51,588 bases of DNA, taken from assembly GCA_905612275.1 (NCBI GenBank), contig CAJQRM010000031.1, positions 1 to 51,588 of the forward strand, read 5' to 3'. The stretch comes from an uncultured Candidatus Nitrosopumilus sp. GTDB lineage: Archaea > Thermoproteota > Nitrososphaeria > Nitrososphaerales > Nitrosopumilaceae. The notes below the pieces were generated by a model. That model was given only the letters and a program-made list of their open reading frames with translations, ran no database searches and was not told the DNA's origin. The number at the start of each line of letters is the position of its first letter. Position 1 is the stretch's first letter. Of the stretch, positions 33,815 to 42,071 are shown one piece after another. Made by a program: the position numbers and the translations under genes.

Positions 33815-34216
33815 ATGTTCAAATTTTTTACTGCAAATCAAGCAAATGATGCATTACCTGATGTAATTAAGAAATTTGATTATGCACTGACTAAAAAAAA
33901 TGATATTACAAAAATAGAAAAAGAATTACAACTTTCTATGTCTACTACTGATTCTTTTGAAAAATATATGGTATTGAAACAGCAATTAAATTCTGCAATA
34001 ACAAAATTCTATCAATCAATTGAAATATTGGAAAGTACTGGTGTGATGATTAAAAGTATTGAACAAGGTTTACTTGATTTTCCATCTAAAAGATTTGATG
34101 AAGAAGTTTGTCTTTGTTGGAAGCATGGTGAAACAGAAATAAAATTTTGGCATGAGCGAGATTCTGGTTTTATGGGACGAAAACCTATTGAAGTTAATGA
34201 TGAGTCTTTAATTTAA
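33815..34216 (+). CDS. DUF2203 family protein
   Basis: 133 residues from ATG 33815; longer in-frame starts exist but overlap the divergent gene. Signature elements: FFTANQANDALPDVIKKF at the start, LESTGVMIKSIEQGLLDFPS in the middle, and CLCWKHGETEIKFWHERDSGFMGR near the end. The family is widespread in bacteria and archaea without known function; the conserved CW..GE..I..WH suggests a binding pocket. Confidence 0.8.
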   Translation: MFKFFTANQANDALPDVIKKFDYALTKKNDITKIEKELQLSMSTTDSFEKYMVLKQQLNSAITKFYQSIEILESTGVMIKSIEQGLLDFPSKRFDEEVCLCWKHGETEIKFWHERDSGFMGRKPIEVNDESLI

Positions 34217-34224
34217 AATAATTC

Positions 34225-34431
34225 TTAATTTGTTGTCCTTTTTTTATCTCTGCAAACACCACAAAGATATGTTTTTTTAAATTCCTCTAAATCTCTATTG
34301 AATTCTTGTGTGTTGAAATAAGTTTCTCCGGATTTCATCCCTCCTGGAACTTTTTTGCAACAATTAACACATTGCATTTCAACATTAAATTTTACTATTT
34401 TTTCATTTTTTTCAATTTTTCCAAATATCAT
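34225..34431 (-). CDS. Small zinc-binding protein, 68 aa
   Basis: CVNCCKKVPGG at about 21-31 and CGVCRDKK near the C-terminus form a probable four-Cys zinc site separated by a helical charged stretch. Converges with the DUF2203 gene. Function unknown. Confidence 0.55.
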   Translation of the reverse strand: MIFGKIEKNEKIVKFNVEMQCVNCCKKVPGGMKSGETYFNTQEFNRDLEEFKKTYLCGVCRDKKRTTN

Positions 34432-34463
34432 GAGTGTAATTCAATTTATTTTCATATAAAATA

Positions 34464-35402
34464 TTGGATAAAATCCAAACTTATGAATATAATCCTGAAA
34501 AAATAGAGTCATCCCTAATGATTTCAGTATGGTTACGTGTAATTCGAGTTCGCTTTCTTCTAGCCTCTATTATTGCAGTTTCTGTGGGATTGGCACTGCA
34601 TTGGTCTCAAAATGGTTCCATTGATTATCTTGATATAATTTTGACTTTTGCTGGAGTATTGGCACTTCATGCTAGTGTTGATTTACTAAATGATTATTGG
34701 GATTTTAAAAGAGGTATTGATACTAAAACAACTCGAACAAAAATGAGTGGTGGAACTGGTGTTTTGCCTGAGGGTTTGCTTAAACCTTCTTCTGTTTATC
34801 GTGCAGGTGTTGCATTTTTAATAATTGGCTCTTTAATTGGAAGTTATTTTGTAATTACAAATGGAATTTTAATTGCAATAATTTTGGGATTTGCTATATT
34901 GTCCATTTATTTTTATTCAACTAAAATTGTTGATTCTGGTTTAGGCGAATTCTTTGTGGCTGTAAAAGGCTCCATGATTGTTATTGGAACATTTTTTATT
35001 CAATCTGGGGAAATAACTGTTGAATCCATTCTTGCAGGTATTGTTATTGGAACATTATCTTCATTAGTCTTATTTATTGCATCTTTTCCTGATCATGATG
35101 CTGATAAATCTAAAGGCAGAAAAACTTTAGTCATTGTAGTTGGAAAGGAAAAAGCAATAAAATTATTTTGGCTTTTTCCACTAGTATCCTATGTTGTAAT
35201 TTTAATTGGAGTTTCTGTAAATTTATTTCCTCTTTTGTCTTTAATCAGTTTACTTAGTTTTCCATTAATGATAAAATCTGGCTTAGGTTTACAAAAAAAC
35301 TATGATGCAATTGATGATTTAGTTCCATTCATGTCTTCCACTTTACAATTTAGTAGACTAACTGGTATTCTATTTGCTTTGAGTTTTTTAATTCCCTTCT
35401 AA
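34464..35402 (+). CDS. UbiA-family prenyltransferase (MenA-like)
   Basis: About 295-312 residues with eight to nine membrane helices. The first Asp-rich motif NDYWDFKRGID (about 77-87) and the second DHDADKSKGRK (about 208-218) bind the Mg-prenyl diphosphate. GGTGVLPEGLL after the first motif is typical of MenA, which attaches a prenyl chain to dihydroxynaphthoate in menaquinone synthesis. The start is TTG 34464 or ATG 34518. No other menaquinone genes are adjacent, so digeranylgeranyl transfer to other acceptors cannot be ruled out. Confidence 0.8.
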   Translation: MDKIQTYEYNPEKIESSLMISVWLRVIRVRFLLASIIAVSVGLALHWSQNGSIDYLDIILTFAGVLALHASVDLLNDYWDFKRGIDTKTTRTKMSGGTGVLPEGLLKPSSVYRAGVAFLIIGSLIGSYFVITNGILIAIILGFAILSIYFYSTKIVDSGLGEFFVAVKGSMIVIGTFFIQSGEITVESILAGIVIGTLSSLVLFIASFPDHDADKSKGRKTLVIVVGKEKAIKLFWLFPLVSYVVILIGVSVNLFPLLSLISLLSFPLMIKSGLGLQKNYDAIDDLVPFMSSTLQFSRLTGILFALSFLIPF

Positions 35403-35436
35403 ACAGACATAAATTTACCACTTTTCTAAACTCATC

Positions 35437-36537
35437 ATGATTTCAGGATTTGCAACAACTGAGGGAACTACAAATTTTGTCCAAAATTCAGGCATAAATT
35501 CTCTCAATTTCAATAAATTTGAAGATCTTTTTCTTTCTAATGTTGGAATTGGAACTTATCTTGGCGATTCTGATAATAAAACTGATGAACTAGTAAAAAA
35601 TGCAGTAAAACAATCTATTTTATCTGGTCTTAATGTCATCGATACTGCAATTAATTACCGTTCTCAAAAAGCTGAGCGCTCTGTTGGTAAAGCAATATCT
35701 GAATTAATTGCTGACAAAAAAATTACCCGTGATCAAATATTTGTTAGTAGTAAAAATGGCTATGTAACAAATGATGGTGATATTCAAGAGGATTTAATGC
35801 AGTATGTAATACGTGAACTTGGTAAACCTGGAATTGTAAAGGAAGGTGATATTACATCTGGCTATCATTGTATGACTACTCCATATCTATCTGATCAATT
35901 AGATAGAAGTTTAAAAAATTTAGATTTAGAATGTATTGATTTAATGTATCTTCACAATGGTATTGAGGGACAAATTAAAGATATTTCAAAAGAACAATTT
36001 TTAGAAAAATTAAAATCTGTTTTTGAATTATATGAGCAAAAACGTGATGAAGGAAAAATTAAATTTTATGGTATGGCAACTTGGGAATGTTTTAGAGTTG
36101 GAATAGAAAATCCCCAATATCTCTCACTTGAAAATATTGTTGAAATGGCAAAAAAAATTGGTGGTAATGATCATGGATTCAAATTCATACAGTTACCATT
36201 TAACATGACTTATGATCAAGCATTGCTTGCAAAAAACCAATCTGTTCAAAATAAACCTGTATCTATTTTAGAATCTGCTGTTACTTTGGACATTGGTGTA
36301 TTCACTAGTGTGCCGTTTATGCAAGGCAGGTTACTATCTCCTGGTGTAATGCCTGAATTTAATGAGTTAAAACCATCATTGCGTGCTTTACAGTTTATTC
36401 GTTCATCTCCTGGTGTCCTTGCTCCCTTGGTAGGTCAAAAATTACCTGAGCATGTCTCAGAAAATCTGGAAATTATGAATATTCCGCCAATTAATAATGA
36501 TGATTTTTTAGCCTTAGTCAAAAAGCTTACATCTTAA
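35437..36537 (+). CDS. Aldo/keto reductase family oxidoreductase
   Basis: 366 residues, a TIM barrel. NVIDTAINYRSQKAERSVGKAI carries catalytic Asp and Tyr, DQIFVSSKNGYV the Lys strand, and DLMYLHNG the His. RDEGKIKFYGMATWECFRVG continues the barrel, with a C-terminal FIRSSPGVLAPLVGQ phosphate-binding loop. It has an internal extension (about 110-150) absent in the shortest members. NAD(P)H-dependent carbonyl reduction is expected; substrate unknown. Confidence 0.85.
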   Translation: MISGFATTEGTTNFVQNSGINSLNFNKFEDLFLSNVGIGTYLGDSDNKTDELVKNAVKQSILSGLNVIDTAINYRSQKAERSVGKAISELIADKKITRDQIFVSSKNGYVTNDGDIQEDLMQYVIRELGKPGIVKEGDITSGYHCMTTPYLSDQLDRSLKNLDLECIDLMYLHNGIEGQIKDISKEQFLEKLKSVFELYEQKRDEGKIKFYGMATWECFRVGIENPQYLSLENIVEMAKKIGGNDHGFKFIQLPFNMTYDQALLAKNQSVQNKPVSILESAVTLDIGVFTSVPFMQGRLLSPGVMPEFNELKPSLRALQFIRSSPGVLAPLVGQKLPEHVSENLEIMNIPPINNDDFLALVKKLTS

Positions 36538-36598
36538 TTTTATTTTTAAAATTTTATACAAAGATAATAAGAAGGAGTTTTTTTAGTATTTTGATACT

Positions 36599-36964
36599 TT
36601 GTCTTCTAAGATTTATGATTATGGCTCAATTTGTAATTCTATATTGTCTATTGATCCTAAAATTAGATTTGCAGGTGTGATCAATGAAGGTGGTAGATTA
36701 ATTGCAGGTGGAATGAAAAATAATGTTGAACCTTTAGAAACTCAAAAAGATGATGAACTGATTTTCATGGAGCTCGCTTTACGTGTAAAAATGAGAAAAG
36801 AATTTGATAAACAACTTGGTTCAGTTAATTTTGCAATGGCTTCTCGTGAACATGCTCTTGCAATTAGTATGATCCTTAATGAAGATATTTTATATGTTGT
36901 AGCAGAACCTGATTATGATTATTGCATTCTTCCTAAAAAAATCCTTAATATTATTAATTCATAA
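36599..36964 (+). CDS. Conserved thaumarchaeal protein, 121 aa
   Basis: TTG start. Small alpha/beta protein: ICNSILSIDPKIRFAGVINEGGRLIAGG at the front is roadblock-like, then LRVKMRKEFDKQLGSVNFAMASREHALAISM and VVAEPDYDYCILPKKIL. It may belong to the DUF6659 family, which I recall as restricted to ammonia-oxidising archaea, but I am not sure. The fold suggests a sensory or small GTPase-associated domain. Confidence 0.55.
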   Translation: MSSKIYDYGSICNSILSIDPKIRFAGVINEGGRLIAGGMKNNVEPLETQKDDELIFMELALRVKMRKEFDKQLGSVNFAMASREHALAISMILNEDILYVVAEPDYDYCILPKKILNIINS

Positions 36965-37071
36965 ATTTTAATTCAATTACTTGTTTTAGTCCCATTACTT
37001 CACATGCATTTTAAATCCTAGTCAATGATGATTTCTGAATCTATAAATAGAAATTAACGGTAAATTTTTTT

Positions 37072-37218
37072 ATGCCAGTTGATCCAGTATGTGGAATTGA
37101 ACTTGATGAGGATTTAGCATTAATTCATGATCATAATGGAAAAAATTTTTATTTTTGTTGTAATGGCTGCCGTAAAATTTTCATTAAAAAGCCACGTAAA
37201 TACAAGAATAATATCTAA
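37072..37218 (+). CDS. YHS domain protein, 48 aa
   Basis: An ATG frame of 48 codons starting MPVDPVCGIELDED and continuing FYFCCNGCRKIF, the YHS metal-binding domain (DPVCG plus F-x-C-x2-C). YHS domains bind copper or other soft metals and occur in copper chaperones and ATPases. The stop codon overlaps the convergent asparagine-synthase-like gene by four bases. Confidence 0.75.
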   Translation: MPVDPVCGIELDEDLALIHDHNGKNFYFCCNGCRKIFIKKPRKYKNNI

Positions 37219-38159
37219 ATGGGGAATGCCCCACACATTCTACAGAATTTTGAATTTTTAACTTCATGCTTACAATATGGACATGAGTTTTCTGCATTTC
37301 TATTAACTGGTGAACCATATTTTTTTTTAAAAATTTCATAGTAGTGCATTGATTCTCTACTTCTAATTACTACTTCGTCTTCTTTTTCAACTGTTAATTT
37401 TTTCTCAACATATGATTCCTCATTAATTATAGATTCAAATAAATTTGTTAATCCTGAGGTTCCCGCTCCTTCTTGCATTGGAGATTTTCGTCTCCATGCA
37501 ATTTGGAATGGTATGTGTTTTTCAAATGTTTTACGTAGAATCCACTTTCCATATCTTTTATTATTTTCCTCTTTTACTTTCAACTTTACTGGGATTTGAT
37601 TGGCTAACTCTATTACTTTTTGATTTAAAAATGGTGATTCTATTTCAATCCCTAATGCTTTTCCAATCTTTTGAGTTGGAAAATGCATTATTGAACACAC
37701 TCTTTTAATTTCATCCTCTAATTCCTTTTCTGACTTGTTGACTAGAAAATTATATCCTGCAAATATTTCATCTGCTCCATCACCTGTAATTATTGATTTT
37801 TGATTATTTTCTTTTGCCCATTTTATTGCTAAATACATTACAACATTATTTCTAATTTCAATATCGTTAAAATTTTTTAATATTTTAATTGTATTTTCAA
37901 TCGCTTCAAGTATTGTAGATGTGGATACGTTGTATATTGATAATGGAATTCCCATTTCTTTTGAAATCATTTGACAATATGTTAGATCTGTTGAAACAAA
38001 GTCTTCCGAAATAATTGCAACGGCCTTTGGATTTTTACCCTTAAGAAAATGTGCTATGATTGAACTGTCTAATCCTCCTGACAATGAAATCATATTGGAT
38101 TTACAGGAATTACAAGATTCCTCTAAAATTTGGTATAATTTTTTAGAAACATCTTCCAA
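37215..38159 (-). CDS. Asparagine-synthase-domain protein with C-terminal zinc ribbon
   Basis: 314 residues. The N-type ATP pyrophosphatase P-loop is MISLSGGLDSSIIAHFL (about 22-38), and SIITGDGADEIFAGYN matches the asparagine synthetase/beta-lactam synthetase core. There is no N-terminal glutaminase domain, so ammonia or another amine would be the nitrogen donor; in an ammonia oxidiser free ammonia is plausible. The C-terminus adds CPYCKHEV...FCRMCG, a zinc ribbon not usual in AsnB. The real substrate is uncertain. Confidence 0.75.
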   Translation of the reverse strand: MEDVSKKLYQILEESCNSCKSNMISLSGGLDSSIIAHFLKGKNPKAVAIISEDFVSTDLTYCQMISKEMGIPLSIYNVSTSTILEAIENTIKILKNFNDIEIRNNVVMYLAIKWAKENNQKSIITGDGADEIFAGYNFLVNKSEKELEDEIKRVCSIMHFPTQKIGKALGIEIESPFLNQKVIELANQIPVKLKVKEENNKRYGKWILRKTFEKHIPFQIAWRRKSPMQEGAGTSGLTNLFESIINEESYVEKKLTVEKEDEVVIRSRESMHYYEIFKKKYGSPVNRNAENSCPYCKHEVKNSKFCRMCGAFPI

Positions 38160-38266
38160 TAATGATCTAGCAATTTTGAAATTAAAATAGCTATGCCTAG
38201 GGTTGTATCTGATTTTTCATTTTGTTATTGGAAACTTTAAATTTACATCATCATACTTCAGAAATT

Positions 38267-38683
38267 ATGTTACTTCCTGCTGAAATTGAATCTAAAACAT
38301 TAATTCCTGCATTGAGAGCAATATTAGCTAAAAAATTAGCCGAAGAACATGATATTAGAGAAGAGGAAATTTCAAAAATGCTTGGCGTGACACAAGCTGC
38401 AATTAGTAATTACATTCGTGGCACTCGTGGTGATCCATCTTTAATTGCAAAATTATTGGCAGAAAAGCAAGTTGCACAATTAATTAATGAACTATGTGAC
38501 CATCTATCTTCAGATTTAGCTTATACTCCATCCAGTCTTTCTAAATTTATTGGATTATGTAATTATATTAAATCTAGTTTGCTAATTTGTGAGATACATC
38601 ATAATTTAGAATCAAACATTGATGAACAAGTGTGTAAAGAATGTGAAAATATGCTTCTAAAAGGCCCTGGTAGCGTTTACTGA
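38267..38683 (+). CDS. Archaeal HTH transcriptional regulator (COG2522 type)
   Basis: 138 residues from ATG 38267; an upstream TTG frame adds 15 residues, but MLLPAEIESKTLIPALRAIL is the usual family N-terminus. The helix-turn-helix is EEEISKMLGVTQAAISNYIRG (about 36-56). The C-terminal part has LCNYI, ICEIHH and CKEC, Cys residues that may hold zinc or an Fe-S cluster. Target unknown. Confidence 0.75.
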   Translation: MLLPAEIESKTLIPALRAILAKKLAEEHDIREEEISKMLGVTQAAISNYIRGTRGDPSLIAKLLAEKQVAQLINELCDHLSSDLAYTPSSLSKFIGLCNYIKSSLLICEIHHNLESNIDEQVCKECENMLLKGPGSVY

Positions 38684-38976
38684 TTTTTTTTAATAATTAT
38701 TTCAACTGTTGATATCATATTCCCTATACCTGCTTCTGCAACCGTATCAAGATTAATTTTTTCAACTATTGAATTACCTTTTAACATTTTTTCTGTAATG
38801 ATATTTGCAACTGCAACTGCATTGGGAATGGATTGACCTCTCGCTTTCAAAATTATTTGGTTTTTGATCATAAGTTTTGACAACACATCTACTGCAGTGA
38901 GCATTACTGGATCGTTTCCAATGTTTATGATGGTCTGCTCTTGACCTGTCGGTTCATTAATCTCTTCCATGAGCAT
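38677..38976 (-). CDS. albA: Alba DNA/RNA-binding chromatin protein
   Basis: 99 residues. IINIGNDPVMLTAVDVLSKLM, ILKARGQSIPNAVAVANII and ISTVEIIIKK are the Alba fold, with the Lys-Ala-Arg-Gly segment lining the nucleic-acid groove. Alba coats DNA and RNA as dimers. The start is ATG 38976 or ATG 38970. It overlaps the convergent HTH regulator by seven bases. Confidence 0.9.
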   Translation of the reverse strand: MLMEEINEPTGQEQTIINIGNDPVMLTAVDVLSKLMIKNQIILKARGQSIPNAVAVANIITEKMLKGNSIVEKINLDTVAEAGIGNMISTVEIIIKKNQ

Positions 38977-39030
38977 TATACAACATTTAGAAATTTTTTG
39001 TTCTTTTAAGTTTTATCGATGATTGGTTCT

Positions 39031-39558
39031 TTAAGCAAAATAATTGATCGGAATATTCTGGTAATCTCCATTTGGTAATACTCTTCTAATTGTAATTGGA
39101 ATTACTTTTTGTTCTAATTCTACCATTGAAATATCTAAAGAAATTCTTGCATCTTTAGGAATTGTAATGAATGGTGGTGCCCCTAGTGATAATTGTAATG
39201 CTCTTGCGCCCATAATTCTTGCTTTTTCAAATCTAGTTAATGTTGGTGGACCAATTGTAATTTTCCCCTTTACACAAGGAATTTCTGTTGCTTCATGTTC
39301 TTCTATTTTTTCTACAACTTCTCTTTCTTCAATTTCCTTAATTCTATTTTCAAGATTTACCTGTTCTTTGTCTGTTAATGGTTCAGTTGGATTATCTGTA
39401 TTTTTTTCAATCAATTTTCTGTATGTATCTAATGCTTTGTTTAATCCCACATTTGGATCCACTTCATCACCAACTTCTTCTGGTGTATCTAATTTTGGTT
39501 CTTCGGGTACATTCAATTTTGCTTCTTTTGATTTAGATAATTTATTAGCACCTGACAA
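39031..39558 (-). CDS. rpo6: RNA polymerase subunit Rpo6 (RpoK/omega) with long N-terminal extension
   Basis: The C-terminal 75 residues carry LTRFEKARIMGARALQLS and IPITIRRVLPNGDYQNIPI, the universal omega/Rpo6 core that clamps the largest subunit. An acidic, Glu/Pro-rich extension of about 100 residues precedes it, where many archaeal Rpo6 have almost none. I choose TTG 39558 because it is 26.5 bases from the centre of TTATATAA (39581-39588); longer starts up to TTG 39609 would place that TATA box inside the gene. Confidence 0.88.
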   Translation of the reverse strand: MSGANKLSKSKEAKLNVPEEPKLDTPEEVGDEVDPNVGLNKALDTYRKLIEKNTDNPTEPLTDKEQVNLENRIKEIEEREVVEKIEEHEATEIPCVKGKITIGPPTLTRFEKARIMGARALQLSLGAPPFITIPKDARISLDISMVELEQKVIPITIRRVLPNGDYQNIPINYFA

Positions 39559-39580
39559 GTACAAAAATTCTCTTAAAACG

Positions 39581-39588
39581 TTATATAA
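39581..39588. promoter_or_regulatory. Symmetric TATA box shared by rpo6 and the divergent cyclophilin-like gene
   Basis: TTATATAA is a perfect palindrome. Its centre (39584.5) is 26.5 bases from the TTG at 39611 (plus strand) and 26.5 bases from the TTG at 39558 (minus strand). Both distances match the archaeal TATA-to-start spacing, which implies two divergent leaderless transcripts from one box. Confidence 0.55.
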
Positions 39589-39610
39589 TCTAATCATTTT
39601 AAAATACAAA

Positions 39611-39997
39611 TTGGATACTTCATCAGTCTCACGAAAACAATTGATTTTAGAAATTCGTGGAAAAATAAAACTGTCTTGTGATCTAAAACGACATCTATCT
39701 CCAAGAACTGTTGGATCTATAATGAGATCATTACCATTGGAGGGTAATTCTCATTTTTTGGGACAAAGTATTGTTTATTTTGAAACCAGTGTTGATTCTG
39801 GAATTGAGCGGGCAAGATCTGAATTTAAAAAAGGAGATATTGCGTTTTTACCTTCTACTGGCAGTTTTTGTTTTTTTATTAGAAATGTTGAATCTGCAAA
39901 AACTATGACTCCTATTGGGAAGTTTAATGATGACCTTGATGAATTAAAGAATGTTAAACCTGGAGATGTTTTACGTCTCTATGAGGAAACAACTTGA
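39611..39997 (+). CDS. Cyclophilin-like fold protein (COG2164/TM1367-like)
   Basis: About 128 residues from TTG 39611. LILEIRGKIKLSCDLKRHLSPRTVGSIM, YFETSV, FKKGDIAFLPSTGSFCFFI and MTPIGKF are the strands of the small cyclophilin-like barrel seen in archaeal COG2164 proteins. It probably lacks isomerase activity; the function is unknown. The much longer frame upstream (to 39167) runs antisense through rpo6 and is not credible. It overlaps the convergent S25e gene by 19 bases. Confidence 0.7.
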   Translation: MDTSSVSRKQLILEIRGKIKLSCDLKRHLSPRTVGSIMRSLPLEGNSHFLGQSIVYFETSVDSGIERARSEFKKGDIAFLPSTGSFCFFIRNVESAKTMTPIGKFNDDLDELKNVKPGDVLRLYEETT

Positions 39998-40284
39998 TAC
40001 AAGTAATGCCCTGAATATCCGCCAACTTTTTTTACAGTTCCTTTTATTGCTGATTCTTTTAAGAATGCATTTGCAGCCGATATTTTGACCCCTGTTTGTC
40101 TTGCAAGATCTTGTACCGTGACAACTTTAGAATTTTGAATTATTTTCATAGCTTGTTTCTCATTTACCATGACTGTAATTTCGGCCTTTCTTGGACCTCC
40201 TTCTCCCTTGTCTTTTTTACTTTTCTTTGAATCTTTAGTACCACTTGGTTTGTTTGTGGTAGTTGATTTTTTTGCTCCAGCCAT
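39979..40284 (-). CDS. rps25e: 30S ribosomal protein S25e
   Basis: 101 residues from ATG 40284. A Lys/Ser-rich disordered tail (about 1-40) is followed by the winged-helix domain: VVTVQDLARQTGVKISAANAFLKE and KGTVKKVGGYSGHYLYQ. The family is shared by archaea (thaumarchaea, crenarchaea) and eukaryotes. An upstream ATG at 40326 adds 14 hydrophobic residues not typical of the family. Confidence 0.9.
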   Translation of the reverse strand: MAGAKKSTTTNKPSGTKDSKKSKKDKGEGGPRKAEITVMVNEKQAMKIIQNSKVVTVQDLARQTGVKISAANAFLKESAIKGTVKKVGGYSGHYLYQVVSS

Positions 40285-40652
40285 AAAACTAGAAAAAAAT
40301 ATTCCTCTTATAAACGATGAACACATTCAAGTTCATTTCTTCTAAACTTTTAGGTATACAATTTCCAAAAAGCACCCTCATTTTTGAAAAGGATTTTGCT
40401 TCTATTGTTTAATTCTAGTATGGTTTATTTTTTTAGATTTTAATATACTAAAATTTGAAATTAATTGTTTCTGATGACATCCGCTATGATGAGGATCTAT
40501 ACGGTGTCATTAGAAACACTGATCTTACAATATCTTTTACTAAGACGATTATTTTCTATTCCATCTGTCCTAATCCTGGATAAATTTTAAATTATTTTTT
40601 ATAAAAATCAAAAATTCTAAATCTATCTCAACTATAAATAACATCTTGATTA
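40285..40652. other. 368-base gap between divergent S25e and zinc-protein genes
   Basis: No credible open frame. It contains the hairpin ncRNA candidate at 40467-40517 and TATA-like boxes at about 40438-40447, 40600-40607 and 40632-40640. The last two may serve the gene at 40653; the rest is AT-rich without clear structure. Confidence 0.5.
40467..40517 (+). ncRNA. Candidate small RNA: long imperfect hairpin with C/D-box-like motifs
   Basis: GTTTCTGATGACA (40467-40479) pairs with TGTCATTAGAAAC (40505-40517) with one G-T wobble, and CCG/CGG extends the stem across a one-base bulge, leaving an 18-base loop. TTTTAATATA at 40438-40447 sits about 26 bases upstream of 40470, so a transcript beginning here is plausible. 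TGATGA at 40472, ATGATGA at 40486 and CTGA at 40519 resemble C, C' and D boxes, but their spacing is wrong for a standard guide. Confidence 0.4.
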
Positions 40653-40874
40653 ATGAATAGTGTGGGTATTGTTTCCAAAGGTGCAAAATGTAATGTTGAA
40701 GGATGTGATCAGGATGGTGCTCGTTCAATTAATACAACTAAAGTTGAAAATGCAGGTTTACGTGTAAATTCTACTGGCAAGAAAACTGCTCTTTGCAAAG
40801 ATCATTACAAAGAATGGAAAAAAGAATCTAAAGATGATAGATCACTTGAACGTGCTAGATTTGATAAGTTTTAA
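40653..40874 (+). CDS. Small zinc-binding protein, 73 aa
   Basis: CNVEGCDQDGARSIN near the N-terminus and ALCKDHYKEWKKE near the middle supply C-x4-C and C-x2-H, a probable zinc site; the rest is highly basic and charged. Such compact proteins in archaea may bind nucleic acid. Two TATA-like boxes precede it. Confidence 0.6.
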   Translation: MNSVGIVSKGAKCNVEGCDQDGARSINTTKVENAGLRVNSTGKKTALCKDHYKEWKKESKDDRSLERARFDKF

Positions 40875-40879
40875 TTTTT

Positions 40880-41959
40880 TTATTCTTTTTTAATATTATT
40901 TGGATTTTTGAAATAATCTTTACTTAGTTTATTGTAAAGTTCTCCTATTTTCTTGTAAAGTCTTTTTGGCTCTCTTGATTGTTGATTACTTAGAACATAG
41001 AGTGCTAAAATTGGAAATGCAATTGTTGTATCTGCATAAACTGTAACCATGCCTTCATGGGAATCATGAATTTTACCCCAGCTTTTACCTTCTTGTAATG
41101 TTGCACCTGATAAACCTCCTGTATCTGGTCGTGCATCTGTAATTTGTATGATGTAATCTTGACCTCCATCATTTCTTTTTAAAATTTGATCTAATAGTGG
41201 ACCTGTTTGTTGAGCTGTATTTTTTGGAACTCCTCCACCTAGTTCTACAATTGCTGATTTTTTTGAATCATATACAATTGCAGCCTGCTCTATTATTTCT
41301 CTAACAAAATCTAAATCAAATTTTTTATTCTCTAATCTGTGCACTGCTAAATTTAATGCTAATGATGAATCTTTCATTGTAGAAATGTATACTGGAACAT
41401 CATACTCGTATGCTGATGTTATGAAACTTTTTTCTGGATATTTTGCATTTGCTTTACTTCTTTTACCTAACAAATTACAAAATTCTGCAGTAGTAAATGA
41501 TTTATCTTGAAAATCATTTGCAAACATTTTTTGAATTTGTTGATCCTCTGCTTCTAATGTTTCTTGAAATTTAATGTAGATATCTCTAATTCTTACAATT
41601 TCATTTTCATATAATTTCATGTCATCTACATCAAAACTACCTTGTTTTATTGGAAGTCCTAATGCAAAATGATCTTCATGATATACATTTGCACCTGTTG
41701 TTATAATCCAATCTACAAAACCTCGTTCAATCAATGTTTTGATAATTCCTCCAAAACCAACTGGTGTCAATGCACCTGACACAGTAAGACAAATTGTTGC
41801 ATCTTCTTTAATCATTTTGGCATATAGTTTTGCAGCTTCTCCTAACTGCCTTCCATTAAATCCTGAACTAGCAAATACTTCAACTAAATCCTCAATAGTC
41901 ATTTTTGGATCTAATTTTATGTGTGGAATATCTTTGCCATGAAATTTGTGTGGATCCAT
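40880..41959 (-). CDS. dys: Deoxyhypusine synthase
   Basis: 359 residues. LTVSGALTPVGFGGIIKTLIERGFVDWIITTGANVYHEDH-type NAD-binding segments, VELGGGVPKNTAQQTGPLL, and SGATLQEGKSWGKI with the active-site Lys are all present. It transfers the aminobutyl group of spermidine to a Lys of translation factor aIF5A. The agmatinase gene at 44344, an enzyme of polyamine synthesis, is 2.4 kb away. Confidence 0.95.
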   Translation of the reverse strand: MDPHKFHGKDIPHIKLDPKMTIEDLVEVFASSGFNGRQLGEAAKLYAKMIKEDATICLTVSGALTPVGFGGIIKTLIERGFVDWIITTGANVYHEDHFALGLPIKQGSFDVDDMKLYENEIVRIRDIYIKFQETLEAEDQQIQKMFANDFQDKSFTTAEFCNLLGKRSKANAKYPEKSFITSAYEYDVPVYISTMKDSSLALNLAVHRLENKKFDLDFVREIIEQAAIVYDSKKSAIVELGGGVPKNTAQQTGPLLDQILKRNDGGQDYIIQITDARPDTGGLSGATLQEGKSWGKIHDSHEGMVTVYADTTIAFPILALYVLSNQQSREPKRLYKKIGELYNKLSKDYFKNPNNIKKE

Positions 41960-42071
41960 TTTTACTAAGTTTTATTGACTGTAAATAATACTTGTGTAAT
42001 TACCATCTTTGTTACATCTGATTATTTTTAATCAGATATTACTTATCTAGTAAAAATTCTGTATTTATGAT

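Noticed and set aside
39167-39610. Long plus-strand open frame running antisense through rpo6
   Set aside because: The opposite strand encodes the conserved Rpo6 core; only the part after TTG 39611 has a recognisable protein fold and a correctly spaced TATA box.
40472-40522. Standard C/D box guide RNA
   Set aside because: C to C' distance is only eight bases and no D' box is present, so a normal guide architecture does not fit; kept only as a generic hairpin RNA candidate.
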